A DNA stretch of 64,000 nt from JBOFOR01 sp051654865 (lineage in GTDB: Bacteria > Bacillota > Clostridia > Peptostreptococcales > Peptostreptococcaceae): the NCBI GenBank assembly GCA_051654865.1, contig JBOFYV010000042.1:1-64000 (forward strand), given 5' to 3'. Shown in pieces: positions 1-8,158 of this stretch. Within the stretch, counting starts at the first letter, position 1. The number at the start of each line of letters is the position of its first letter. A program made the position numbers and the translations under genes. The notes below the pieces were generated by a model that searched no databases, was not told the origin of the DNA, and was given only the letters and a program-made list of their open reading frames with translations.

Positions 1-1068
1 GTAGAAAAGAAGAAAGATTTTATAATTAATGTACTGTACGCTTTGATAGTAACGGGAATAGTATTCATAGTAATAAAATATGGATTAGTATGGTTTTTAC
101 CATTTGTTATAGGGTTTGTAGTTGCATTTATACTTAAACCATTTATAAATGTAATATCAAGAAAAACAAATATAAATAGAAAGCCAGTAGCCGCATTAGT
201 TGTATTAATATTTTATGGAACTGTAGGGGTATTGATAACTTATATAGGAGTTAAACTTGCATTAGCTACAAAAGAGATATTTATGGATTTTCCATCAATT
301 TATACATTAAGTATAGAACCAGCCATTTTTAGTTGGTTTAAGGATATAGAAGAAATAACTGCAAAGCTTAATCCTGAAATGGTACAAACGATACAAGATA
401 TGGCAGGATCGTTATTAAGTTCATTAGGTACAATAGTAACAAAGATATCAACTGGAGTTATAGGCGTTGTATCATCTATGTTTTCATATGTTCCTGCATT
501 TTTTATAACGGTTATATTTAGCATTATATCATCGTTCTTTTTTGCCATAGACTATCCTAAAATAACGACATTTATAGTAAGGCAGTTTTCACCAAAGGGA
601 AAAAGTATAATATTTGATATTAAAAATTACATAGTTGGAACGATGTTTAAGTTTATAAAAGCATACTCTATATTATTAAGTATAACTTTTGTAGAATTAT
701 CATTAGGATTATCTATTCTAAGAGTTGAAAATGCAATAACAATTGCAGCTCTTATTGCAATTTTAGATATATTCCCTGTTATTGGAACCGGAGGTATACT
801 AATACCATGGGCTTTAATAGATTTAATTAGAGGTAATGTATATATGGCTATAGGACTATTATTAATATATGTGATAGTGTTAATAGTTAGAAACATATTA
901 GAACCAAAGATAGTAGGTCAACAAATAGGGTTACATCCTATATTAATGTTAATTTGTATCTTTATAGGAGTAAAATTATTTGGATTTATGGGAATTTTTA
1001 TATTACCGATAATAGCTATAATAATAAAGAGTTTAAATGATAGTGGAAAAATTCATTTATACAAATAA
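1..1068 (+). CDS. AI-2E/YtvI-type polytopic membrane protein, 5' end cut by window
   Basis: The reading frame is open from base 1, so the true start lies upstream; about 355 residues are present, close to full length for this family. The protein is almost entirely hydrophobic with about seven or eight membrane segments, and its C-terminal part (GTGGILIPWA, then ARNILEPKIVGQQIGLHP-like) is the conserved signature of the AI-2E/PerM permease family. In spore formers the closest named relative is YtvI, an integral membrane protein linked to sporulation. The family assignment is from motifs; the YtvI identity and any transport role are inference. Confidence 0.8.
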   Translation, partial: VEKKKDFIINVLYALIVTGIVFIVIKYGLVWFLPFVIGFVVAFILKPFINVISRKTNINRKPVAALVVLIFYGTVGVLITYIGVKLALATKEIFMDFPSIYTLSIEPAIFSWFKDIEEITAKLNPEMVQTIQDMAGSLLSSLGTIVTKISTGVIGVVSSMFSYVPAFFITVIFSIISSFFFAIDYPKITTFIVRQFSPKGKSIIFDIKNYIVGTMFKFIKAYSILLSITFVELSLGLSILRVENAITIAALIAILDIFPVIGTGGILIPWALIDLIRGNVYMAIGLLLIYVIVLIVRNILEPKIVGQQIGLHPILMLICIFIGVKLFGFMGIFILPIIAIIIKSLNDSGKIHLYK

Positions 1069-1209
1069 AAAAATAAAATTTTCAAATAATATAAAAAAAG
1101 ATGTAAGTTTATTTTAAAATATATTTTATTTTAAAATCAAATATGTTAGAATAAAAATACAAATTTAAAAGAAAAACCTTTTATTAAGGTTAGTAGGAGT
1201 GAAAGTAAG

Positions 1210-1710
1210 ATGGGAATATTCGACATATTCAAAAAGAAAAAAGAAACTAAAGTAGAAACTAAAAAAGGAATAGTTTCACCTACAAATGGTGAAATATTAG
1301 AAATATCTCAAGTACCAGACGAAGTATTTTCTCAAAAAATGATGGGAGATGGATTTGCTATAAAGTCAACTGATGGTATGATAGTATCACCTGTAGACGG
1401 AACTATTGAAATGGTATTTGATACAAAGCATGCAGTAGGTTTAAAGTCTAATGATGGTTTAGAAATACTTATACATTTAGGTATAGATACTGTAAACTTA
1501 AAAGGTGAAGGATTTGAAGTATTTGTAGCACAAGGAGACAAAGTATCTGCAGGAGACAAATTAATAAAGATGGACGTAGACTTTATACAAAAAAATGCTA
1601 AGTCAGACATAAGTCCTATAATATTTACTAATTTAGAAGAAAATAAAACTGTAAAAGTAAAAACAGGAAATGTTGAAGCTAAAGAAGCTAATAGAATAGA
1701 AATAGTATAA
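1210..1710 (+). CDS. PTS glucose-family IIA protein (Crr-like), free-standing
   Basis: 166-residue soluble IIA(Glc)-type phosphocarrier. The core VSPxxGxI strand, the GDGFAI segment and the two active-site histidines are all visible: H74 (DTKHAVG) and H89 (LIHLGIDTV), the latter being the phosphorylated one in this family. It takes phosphate from HPr and passes it to a glucose-family IIB domain; the NagE-type IICB about 280 bases downstream lacks a IIA domain and is the obvious partner. Start ATG follows GTAGGAGTG. A terminator separates it from the transporter gene, so the two are probably separate transcripts. Confidence 0.92.
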   Translation: MGIFDIFKKKKETKVETKKGIVSPTNGEILEISQVPDEVFSQKMMGDGFAIKSTDGMIVSPVDGTIEMVFDTKHAVGLKSNDGLEILIHLGIDTVNLKGEGFEVFVAQGDKVSAGDKLIKMDVDFIQKNAKSDISPIIFTNLEENKTVKVKTGNVEAKEANRIEIV

Positions 1711-1722
1711 TACATAGTAAAT

Positions 1723-1768
1723 AGACTATTGTGGGAATAATATAAAATATTCTACAATAGTCTTTTTA
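1723..1768 (+). terminator. Intrinsic terminator after PTS IIA
   Basis: AGACTATTGT (1723-1732) pairs perfectly with ACAATAGTCT (1754-1763), the stem is extended by GAATA/TATTC inside, and TTTTTAT follows. Confidence 0.85.
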
Positions 1769-1882
1769 TATTACATAATCAACAACAGATAGAAATATCA
1801 AATATTATCAAAATAAATTTAAAAAATAAAGTAAATTTTGAAATTAAATTTGAATTAATTTGAAAAAAATAATCAAAAAAGA

Positions 1883-1940
1883 TTGAAAAAGAAAATGATT
1901 TCCGGTAATATATTGGTATAGACCATTTGGTATATACCAA
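1883..1940 (+). promoter_or_regulatory. nagE promoter with two adjacent GntR/NagR-type operators
   Basis: TTGAAA (1883-1888), 17 bases, TAATAT (1906-1911) reads as a sigma-A promoter. Immediately downstream are two abutting palindromic sites: TGGTATAGACCA (1914-1925) and TTGGTATATACCAA (1927-1940). The TGGT-N4-ACCA form resembles the dre sites bound by NagR/YvoA, the HutC-type GntR repressor of GlcNAc genes. Binding here would block the start of transcription. The regulator gene is not in the window. Confidence 0.7.
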
Positions 1941-1995
1941 TTCGGAATATACTAGATACTAAAATACATAATAAAACAATGAGGGAGTGGCAAAG

Positions 1996-3429
1996 ATGCT
2001 TAAATTTTTACAACGTATTGGTAAATCGTTAGTATTACCAATAGCAGCATTACCAATAGCTGGTATAATGCTTAGATTAGGGCAACAAGATGTTATAGAT
2101 GCTCTAAGCTTTTTACCGTTTTTAGAAAACATATTACCATACTTTGGTGCAGCAGGTGGAGCTATATTTGATAACCTACCAATGCTATTTGCATTAGGGG
2201 TAGCAGTAGGATTATCTGATGATCAAAATGGAGCTTCGGCACTAGCAGGTATAGTTTCATACTTAACATTAAAAAATGTTACAGGTCAATACTGGGATAT
2301 AAATTTAACGCCAGAAATTGCAGAAACATTAGATATATCATTCTTAGGTGGTATATTAGCAGGTCTTATAGGTGGATTATCTTATAATAGATTTAGAAAA
2401 GTAAAACTACCAGAGTTCTTAGCATTCTTTGGTGGAAGAAGAGCAGTACCAATAATGGCAGGTCTTATATCAGTTATAATAGCAATACCATTAGGTATGG
2501 TATGGCCAAGTATACAAGGTGGGTTATCTACAGCTTCTGCAAGTATAGCAGGACTTGGAGCAATAGGAGCAGCGTTATTTGCATTCTTTAATAGATTATT
2601 ACTACCAATGGGATTACACCATGTATTTAATTCATTCTTCTGGTTCCAATTAGGAGAATATGGAGGAAAAGCTGGTGATTTAAATAGATTCTTTGCTGGA
2701 GACCCAACAGCAGGTCACTTTATGGCAGGTTTCTTCCCAATAATGATGTTTGGTTTACCAGCATTAACATTAGCTATGTACTTTGCAGCTAAGAAAGAAA
2801 AGAGAAAAGCAGTTGCAGGTATGTTATTATCACTTGCATTAACATCATTCTTAACAGGAGTTACAGAGCCAATAGAATTCTTATTCATATTCTTATCACC
2901 AATATTATTAGTAGCTCATGCATTATTAAGTGCAATATCTATGTTTGTAACAGATAGCTTAGGCGTGTTACATGGATTTACTTTCTCGGCAGGTGCAATA
3001 GACTACTTAATAAACTTCAACTTAGCTACTAAGCCATTACTAATACTAGCAATAGGTTTAGGTATGGGTGCATTATACTTTGTAGTATTCTACACTTTAA
3101 TAGTTAAATTAGATTTACCAACACCAGGTAGAGAAGAGGAAGAGGATGTTGCTATAGGTGAAGTTGCAGCTACAACAACTTCTTCAGAAGATGAATTATA
3201 TGCTAAGTATGTAGAATACTTAGGAGGAGCAGAAAATCTAGTTAAGGTTGATAACTGTGCTACTCGTTTAAGACTAGACGTTGTTGATTCTGAAAAGATA
3301 AATGACAAAGGATTAAAATCACTTGGGGCAAAAGGTGTTGTTAAATTAAATAAGACAGCAGCTCAAGTAATAGTTGGAACAAAAGTAGAATTTGTTGCAG
3401 ATGGTATAAAAGCAATAATAAAAAAATAA
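1996..3429 (+). CDS. nagE: PTS N-acetylglucosamine-specific IICB transporter
   Basis: 477-residue IIC-IIB fusion. The N-terminal IIC domain (about 1-380) begins MLKFLQRIGKSL and contains the stretch LLLPMGLHHVFNSFFWFQ typical of the GlcNAc branch rather than glucose PtsG. The IIB domain (about 400-477) carries the phosphorylated cysteine in VDNCATRLRL (C421). There is no IIA domain, so phosphate must come from a separate IIA. The start is placed at ATG 1996 because AGGGAG (1982-1987) is 8 bases upstream; GTG 1987 would overlap that site. Two NagR-like operators precede it, supporting GlcNAc as substrate. nagA and nagB are not in the window. Confidence 0.88.
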   Translation: MLKFLQRIGKSLVLPIAALPIAGIMLRLGQQDVIDALSFLPFLENILPYFGAAGGAIFDNLPMLFALGVAVGLSDDQNGASALAGIVSYLTLKNVTGQYWDINLTPEIAETLDISFLGGILAGLIGGLSYNRFRKVKLPEFLAFFGGRRAVPIMAGLISVIIAIPLGMVWPSIQGGLSTASASIAGLGAIGAALFAFFNRLLLPMGLHHVFNSFFWFQLGEYGGKAGDLNRFFAGDPTAGHFMAGFFPIMMFGLPALTLAMYFAAKKEKRKAVAGMLLSLALTSFLTGVTEPIEFLFIFLSPILLVAHALLSAISMFVTDSLGVLHGFTFSAGAIDYLINFNLATKPLLILAIGLGMGALYFVVFYTLIVKLDLPTPGREEEEDVAIGEVAATTTSSEDELYAKYVEYLGGAENLVKVDNCATRLRLDVVDSEKINDKGLKSLGAKGVVKLNKTAAQVIVGTKVEFVADGIKAIIKK

Positions 3430-3440
3430 ATGCAATAGAA

Positions 3441-3479
3441 AATAATGGAGAGGTTTTAATCTACTCCATTATTTTTTTT
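3441..3479 (+). terminator. Intrinsic terminator after nagE
   Basis: AATAATGGAG (3441-3450) pairs with CTCCATTATT (3464-3473) and is followed by a long T run. Confidence 0.88.
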
Positions 3480-3581
3480 AGAAAAAATTAAAAAATAGTT
3501 TACAAATTAGTTACAATTAGATACTATTAAATTATAAAGGTTACAAAATGGTAACAAATATTGGGGGATGAGGTGTTTTTT

Positions 3582-4427
3582 ATGATAAAGAAAGCTATGA
3601 TGATTGGAGTACTAGTTAGTTCAATGATGTTTACATTATCAACCACAGAGATATTTGCAAATAGTACAGGAAAAGTAACTACAAATTTAAACGTAAGAAG
3701 TGGACCGTCAACTAAAAATAAAGTTATAGGTTCTTTAAGTCGAAATAAAGATGTTACAATACTAGAAACTAGTAATGGATGGCATAAAGTAAGATTATCT
3801 AATAACAAAGAGGGATGGGCAAGTGGTAAATATATAAATACAGGTCAAAGCTCAACCAGCAACAACTCTAATACAAACAGCTCTTCATCGAATAATCAAA
3901 ATTCAATAATTGGTACACCTATTAATGAAACCGGAACAGCAACACTAAATTTAAATGTAAGGAGTGGACCGTCGACTAGTTATAAAGTTGTAGGTTCGTT
4001 AAGTAAAAATAAAAGTATCACTCTACTAGAAAGTAGTAATGGGTGGTATAAAGTAAAGTTATCTAATAATAAAGAGGGATGGGCAAGTGGTAAATATATA
4101 AAAAGAGGTTCAAGTGATAATACTACCAATTTTGAAAGTAATAGCGTATCTACAAACCAAGGTAAAAATATGAAGGTAGTAGCAACTGCATATACAGGAT
4201 ATAGCACAACTTCAACTGGTCAAAAGCCTGTATGGGGAACTATTGCAGTTGATCCAAGAGTTATACCTTATGGAACTAAAGTATATATACCTCAATTTGA
4301 TCAAGTATTTGTAGCAAATAATACAGGTGGAGCAATAAAAGGAAATAAGATTGATATATATATGAACACTAAATCAGAGTGTTACAATTGGGGAAGAAAA
4401 ACTATTGATATAGTAGTACTTGGGTAG
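3582..4427 (+). CDS. Secreted protein with two SH3b repeats and a 3D (MltA-like) domain
   Basis: 281 residues. A signal peptide (about 1-27, ending near IFANS) is followed by two nearly identical bacterial SH3 domains (each with LNVRSGPST, then GWASGKYI), separated by a Ser/Asn-rich linker, and a C-terminal 3D domain (about 200-281: VATAYTGYS, AVDPRVIPYGTKVYIP, GGAIKGNKIDIYM). The architecture indicates a wall-bound protein, probably a peptidoglycan-cleaving enzyme of the MltA/Rpf-like fold. The second of the three family aspartates is Asn (N247 in NNTGG, usually DTGG). Start ATG 3582 has GAGGTG 7 bases upstream; an in-frame TTG further up lacks this spacing. Confidence 0.86.
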   Translation: MIKKAMMIGVLVSSMMFTLSTTEIFANSTGKVTTNLNVRSGPSTKNKVIGSLSRNKDVTILETSNGWHKVRLSNNKEGWASGKYINTGQSSTSNNSNTNSSSSNNQNSIIGTPINETGTATLNLNVRSGPSTSYKVVGSLSKNKSITLLESSNGWYKVKLSNNKEGWASGKYIKRGSSDNTTNFESNSVSTNQGKNMKVVATAYTGYSTTSTGQKPVWGTIAVDPRVIPYGTKVYIPQFDQVFVANNTGGAIKGNKIDIYMNTKSECYNWGRKTIDIVVLG

Positions 4428-4449
4428 AGTAATTACATGAATGTGAATA

Positions 4450-4473
4450 AAGAGAGCTAAAAGCTCTCTTTTA
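4450..4473 (+). terminator. Intrinsic terminator after SH3-3D gene
   Basis: AGAGAGCT-AAA-AGCTCTCT perfect 8-bp hairpin (4451-4469) followed by TTTT. Confidence 0.85.
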
Positions 4474-4624
4474 TTATGTAATTATATAGTAATTACATTA
4501 GATAAATAGTTACAAGCATAGATTAATTGTTTTTAAAGGTAGTTATAATTAAATAAATAGGAATATTTTAAGTAAAGAATGTGAATCCTAATTTGAGAAA
4601 TTTAAAATCAGGAGGAATGTTAAA

Positions 4625-5218
4625 ATGAAAAAAATATTAGCAGTATGCTTATCACTAGCTTTAGGAATAGGTATAGTAGGATGTAGTAAAAAGGAGCCTG
4701 TAAAAGAAGAACCAGTCAAAAATGAACAAACAACTGGTGCAGGTGATTATGTTACAGGATATGGAGTTTTATACAATGATTACATAGGAACACTAGGTAA
4801 CTACTCAATATATCAAACACCAGATGTAGCAATTGAATATTATAACACTAATGAATATCCTGGAAATGAAAAATACGTATCAGATTTAAAAGCTGCATAT
4901 ACAGATAGTAAAGAAAAAATACAAACTTTCGTAAATGGTCTTAAAAATGATTTAAAAACAGAAGATAAAGATATAGCAAAAATGAACGAAAACTTAATAG
5001 CTGAAGGTGAGAAAACTATAGCAAATATAGATTCTAAGTTAGCTAAACTTGAAAAGTTACCAAAGGATGTATATAGCAAAAGTAAAGAAGATTTTATAAA
5101 AACAGTGGATGAAACAACTAAACTAGAAGAAAATACAAAAACAGATTTTAATAAGATGTTAGAAGATATGAATAAAAAATTAAATATAGAAATGAAAAAT
5201 ACTGCGCCTAATAAGTAA
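4625..5218 (+). CDS. Predicted lipoprotein of unknown function
   Basis: 197 residues with a classic lipoprotein signal: MKK, hydrophobic core, lipobox GIVGC with the lipidated cysteine at position 20, then a charged Lys/Glu linker. The mature part is highly charged and looks mostly helical, with Lys/Glu/Asp-rich heptad-like stretches from about residue 85 to the end, suggesting a coiled coil on the outer face of the membrane. No enzyme motif seen. AGGAGG lies 9 bases upstream of the ATG. It appears to be a single gene. Confidence 0.75.
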   Translation: MKKILAVCLSLALGIGIVGCSKKEPVKEEPVKNEQTTGAGDYVTGYGVLYNDYIGTLGNYSIYQTPDVAIEYYNTNEYPGNEKYVSDLKAAYTDSKEKIQTFVNGLKNDLKTEDKDIAKMNENLIAEGEKTIANIDSKLAKLEKLPKDVYSKSKEDFIKTVDETTKLEENTKTDFNKMLEDMNKKLNIEMKNTAPNK

Positions 5219-5315
5219 GCTAAGTGTAAAAAATTAAGGTGATTTACTTGAGTTATACAATAAGAGTGATAAAATAGTATAGAGTAGATTAAATTTAAAA
5301 TATGGGGGAAATATA

Positions 5316-6107
5316 ATGAGAAAATTATTAGCATCAGATGTAGATGGAACATTATTTGTCAATGAAGATGTACATATAAAAAGTATAGAGTACATAAAGC
5401 AATTTAGAGAGGATGGTCATATATTTTTATTATGTACAGGTCGTAACTTAGGTGGAGTTAAACACTTAATAAATAACTATGATATAGAAGCTGATGGATT
5501 TGTACTTTGCAATGGTTCAGTTGTGTTAGACAAAAACTTTGAAATAATTCATAATGAAAAAATACAAGATAAAATAATAAAAAAAGTTTTTGAAGAAAGT
5601 AAGGATGCACAAGAATTTAATTTCTATTTTGGAGACAGCGACAATATTTATATAGTAGATGGATACAATTCGAATCCAATAATAAGTGCTATGGAAATAA
5701 GAGAAGATATGACTGTTGTAACAATCGATGAAGAAGAATTTTATAAGAATGAATATACGGCAAATACTATTGGTGTGGAATTAAAAAGCGGATGTATAGA
5801 AAAAACACATAATAAGTTAGTGCAATTAGAGTCATTACTAGGAGAGTATGTTAGTTTATATAGAAATCAAAATTTTATAGATATAGCACCAAAGGGCTGT
5901 TCAAAGTCAGAAGGTATTGCTAAAGTTTTAGATAAATACGAAGTAGAAGATAATAACGTATATGTAATAGGTGATTCGTGGAATGATGCAAGTATGTTTG
6001 AAAAATATAAAAACTCGTATACTTTTAGTTATGCAGAGAAAGAACTTCAAAAGAAAGCTAGTAGTGTAATTGATGCATTTTATGATTGCTTTAAATGTAT
6101 ATTATAA
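5316..6107 (+). CDS. HAD superfamily IIB (Cof-type) phosphatase
   Basis: 263 residues. Motif I DVDGTL at residues 8-13 holds the nucleophile and acid/base aspartates; motif II is LCTGR; the family lysine region is APKGCSKSEGI; motif IV is VIGDSWND. This layout with a mid-chain cap domain is that of Cof/YidA-type sugar-phosphate or nucleotide phosphatases of the cytoplasm. The substrate cannot be told from sequence. Shine-Dalgarno GGGGGA precedes the ATG. A strong bidirectional terminator separates it from the convergent PTS IIB gene. Confidence 0.88.
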   Translation: MRKLLASDVDGTLFVNEDVHIKSIEYIKQFREDGHIFLLCTGRNLGGVKHLINNYDIEADGFVLCNGSVVLDKNFEIIHNEKIQDKIIKKVFEESKDAQEFNFYFGDSDNIYIVDGYNSNPIISAMEIREDMTVVTIDEEEFYKNEYTANTIGVELKSGCIEKTHNKLVQLESLLGEYVSLYRNQNFIDIAPKGCSKSEGIAKVLDKYEVEDNNVYVIGDSWNDASMFEKYKNSYTFSYAEKELQKKASSVIDAFYDCFKCIL

Positions 6108-6129
6108 AGCTTGATTTAGAACATAAGAA

Positions 6130-6172
6130 AAGAGTCTTTAGGTTAAGAAATTCTTAATCTAAAGACTCTTTT
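6130..6172. terminator. Bidirectional terminator between HAD gene and PTS IIB
   Basis: About 20-bp hairpin: AAGAGTCTTTAGGTTAAGAA pairs with TTCTTAATCTAAAGACTCTT at its 5' and 3' ends, with a T run on the plus strand and an A run at the other side serving the minus-strand gene. Confidence 0.85.
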
Positions 6173-6183
6173 GTATTAATTTA

Positions 6184-6489
6184 TTATTTTGCTATTTCTA
6201 AAGCACGCTTTAATACTTCAGGTCCATTACAAGTACCGTAGTGCATCATGTTTATAACTTCAACAGGAACTCCATAAGGCTTAGCTATTTCAGTAGCTTT
6301 AGATAACATAAATCTAACTTGAGGTCCTAGTAAAAGAACATCACAACCTTCTATTTCGTTTGCTATATTTGCTTCAGATATAGCCCATATTTTAACATCT
6401 ATATTTTGATCTTTAGCTGCAGCTTCCATTTTAGTAACTAATAAGCTAGTAGACATACCAGCAGAACATGCTAACATTATTTTTTTCAT
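6184..6489 (-). CDS. PTS lactose/cellobiose-family IIB
   Basis: 101 residues, the usual IIB(cel) length. The phosphorylatable cysteine is C8 in MLACSAGMSTSLLV, matching the family P-loop. It would take phosphate from a lactose/cellobiose IIA and hand it to sugar bound in the IIC at 8159-9469. The start is ATG 6489, which has GGAGG 8 bases upstream; the longer frame starts inside the ribosome site. It is transcribed away from the IIC gene, an unusual split of one permease over two strands. No IIA gene is nearby. Confidence 0.9.
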   Translation of the reverse strand: MKKIMLACSAGMSTSLLVTKMEAAAKDQNIDVKIWAISEANIANEIEGCDVLLLGPQVRFMLSKATEIAKPYGVPVEVINMMHYGTCNGPEVLKRALEIAK

Positions 6490-6543
6490 TTTATATTCCT
6501 CCAAATAAATATCTTCTGTGAAGACGTTTTTTTCTTTAAGTTA

Positions 6544-6643
6544 ATTATACATAATGTATAGACATTTAACAATAAGAAAATCGTTTTTTTTAGAAAAAGT
6601 ATAAATTTAAAAAACATGTTTTTAAGTCGAAAAACATGTTTTT
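6544..6643 (-). promoter_or_regulatory. Promoter of PTS IIB with two identical upstream palindromes
   Basis: On the minus strand, TTGTTA (6567-6572), 17 bases, TATAAT (6544-6549) forms a promoter for the IIB gene. Upstream of it are two identical 14-bp palindromes AAAAACATGTTTTT at 6610-6623 and 6630-6643, 20 bp centre to centre, i.e. on the same DNA face. Their position upstream of -35 fits an activator; the adjacent RpiR-type regulator is the obvious candidate. Confidence 0.6.
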
Positions 6644-6702
6644 TAAATGAAAAAAGTATTTCAAATTTTAAAAAAAATTATTATACTTATCTTAAAGTTA
6701 GA

Positions 6703-7410
6703 TTATGAATTTATATTACTCATAAAACATTCAAATATAAGCAAAAGTTCAGAGTAAAAAGTATCTGGTGGATTTTTTAAGAAACTAAATTGATCTCTAC
6801 CTTGGATAATTAAAGGCAGAGTAGACATTTTTGAAATAGCGGAGTTTTCATTTGAGCAAAAACTAATTATTTTAATGTTAGAATCATAAGCTTTAGTTGT
6901 TAATTCAACTAAACTACCTGTTTCACCAGAGTTAGAGATTACTATAAGTAATACATCATCCTTGTGTTCAGGTGTTAGTAATTGTAAATGGGTATTTGAT
7001 ATACTTCTAAAACCATTTACAGCTAATCTCTCATTAATATAATTAGCAATAGTCTGAGATATACCAACACTAAGAAACATTATTAATTTGTTTCTAGATT
7101 TATTTAAAATACTACTAAAAGCATCTAAGTTAGTGGCAACTTGTTTAGCAGCATTAGTATATACATCCATTATTGGTTCAGACTCATTTTCGCGAGATGA
7201 ATAACAAATGTTGTAGACTAAATCTGAATAGCCATCAAAGTTTAATTTCTTACAAAGTTTATAGATAGTAGTTGTTGATGTGAAATTATCTTGTGCTACT
7301 TTTCTAATTCCAATTTTTTTTAGATCATCTACATTATGATACATATATCTTAATATGGATTGCTCAATAGCACTTAGCTTATATTTAGTTGAAAGATATT
7401 CAAAATCCAT
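6703..7410 (-). CDS. RpiR-family transcriptional regulator (HTH + SIS domain)
   Basis: 235 residues. An N-terminal helix-turn-helix (about 1-75; IRKVAQDNFTSTTTIYKLCKKL) is followed by a SIS sugar-phosphate binding domain (about 105-220; VISNSGETGSLVELT is the phosphosugar loop). Such proteins sense a sugar phosphate and control the neighbouring uptake genes. The start is ATG 7410 with GAGGTGAT upstream. It is divergent from the 7480 gene with only 69 bases between starts, and lies just upstream of the IIB gene on the same strand, so it probably controls both arms. Confidence 0.88.
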   Translation of the reverse strand: MDFEYLSTKYKLSAIEQSILRYMYHNVDDLKKIGIRKVAQDNFTSTTTIYKLCKKLNFDGYSDLVYNICYSSRENESEPIMDVYTNAAKQVATNLDAFSSILNKSRNKLIMFLSVGISQTIANYINERLAVNGFRSISNTHLQLLTPEHKDDVLLIVISNSGETGSLVELTTKAYDSNIKIISFCSNENSAISKMSTLPLIIQGRDQFSFLKNPPDTFYSELLLIFECFMSNINS

Positions 7411-7479
7411 ATATATCACCTCTAAAGGTATTATATATGAAAATATAATAAAGGTAAACATAGAAAGGGAGATACAAAG

Positions 7480-8094
7480 ATGGAAAAAAAATTTATAGCA
7501 GATCCATGGGCAAAAATAACAACTCGTAACGGTTTAGCAGGAGATGAGGTAATATCATCATTACAAAAATGTATAAGAAGAGGTATGGTTGAGGAAGCAT
7601 GTCAATTTGCATACGAAATGTACATAACATCTCCACAAATGGAAGAAAAGCTATGGAGAAGATTATTAACGATAACAGTTGAAGATATAGGTATGGGAGA
7701 TGTTAACGCACCTGTATTAGTAAACACACTAAATGAGTTACGTAAAAACTTTTCATATGGAGATGGAGATAGACCAATATACTTTATACATGCAATAAGA
7801 TACTTATGTGCTTGCCAAAAGGATCGTTCAAGTGATTTATTAAAGAACATAATGATGAAGAGTTTTGCTATGGGGTTTGTACCAGAGATACCAGATTTTG
7901 CTTTGGATAAGCATACGGTAAGAGGAGCTGAAATGGGTAGAGACTCATTCCATTTCTTAAATGAAGCAAGTAAGGTTATACCACAAATGGAAATTGATAA
8001 TGATTACAAAGAAAGATATGCTAAAATATTAGAAACGTATAAGCCAGAAGAAGCGGTAGAATCAGCATTTAAATTTAATCCTTGGCAAGAATAG
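7480..8094 (+). CDS. RarA/MgsA C-terminal-domain-like protein in a PTS operon
   Basis: 204 residues, no signal peptide or membrane segment. Residues about 20-150 (DEVISSLQKCIRRG, LLTITVEDIGMGD, HAIRYLCACQ) resemble the C-terminal tetramerisation/clamp region of the replication-associated AAA+ ATPase RarA/MgsA (SEDIGLADP in that family), but the ATPase module is entirely absent: no Walker A or B. It lies 64 bases ahead of the PTS IIC gene in the same direction and is probably co-transcribed. Its role there is unknown; a scaffold or sugar-modifying role would be speculation. Confidence 0.6.
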   Translation: MEKKFIADPWAKITTRNGLAGDEVISSLQKCIRRGMVEEACQFAYEMYITSPQMEEKLWRRLLTITVEDIGMGDVNAPVLVNTLNELRKNFSYGDGDRPIYFIHAIRYLCACQKDRSSDLLKNIMMKSFAMGFVPEIPDFALDKHTVRGAEMGRDSFHFLNEASKVIPQMEIDNDYKERYAKILETYKPEEAVESAFKFNPWQE

Positions 8095-8158
8095 TAAATA
8101 CAAAACAATAAATATAAAATAAACAATAAATATAAATATACAAAACAGGGAGATAAAA

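Noticed and set aside
1105..1150. Direct repeat TTATTTTAAAAT before the PTS IIA gene
   Set aside because: Simple AT-rich sequence with no clear operator or promoter geometry.
4840..5352. Minus-strand frame of 170 codons
   Set aside because: Lies antisense to the lipoprotein and the start of the HAD gene; no ribosome site and Phe/Ser/Leu-rich composition expected from an antisense of A-rich coding sequence.
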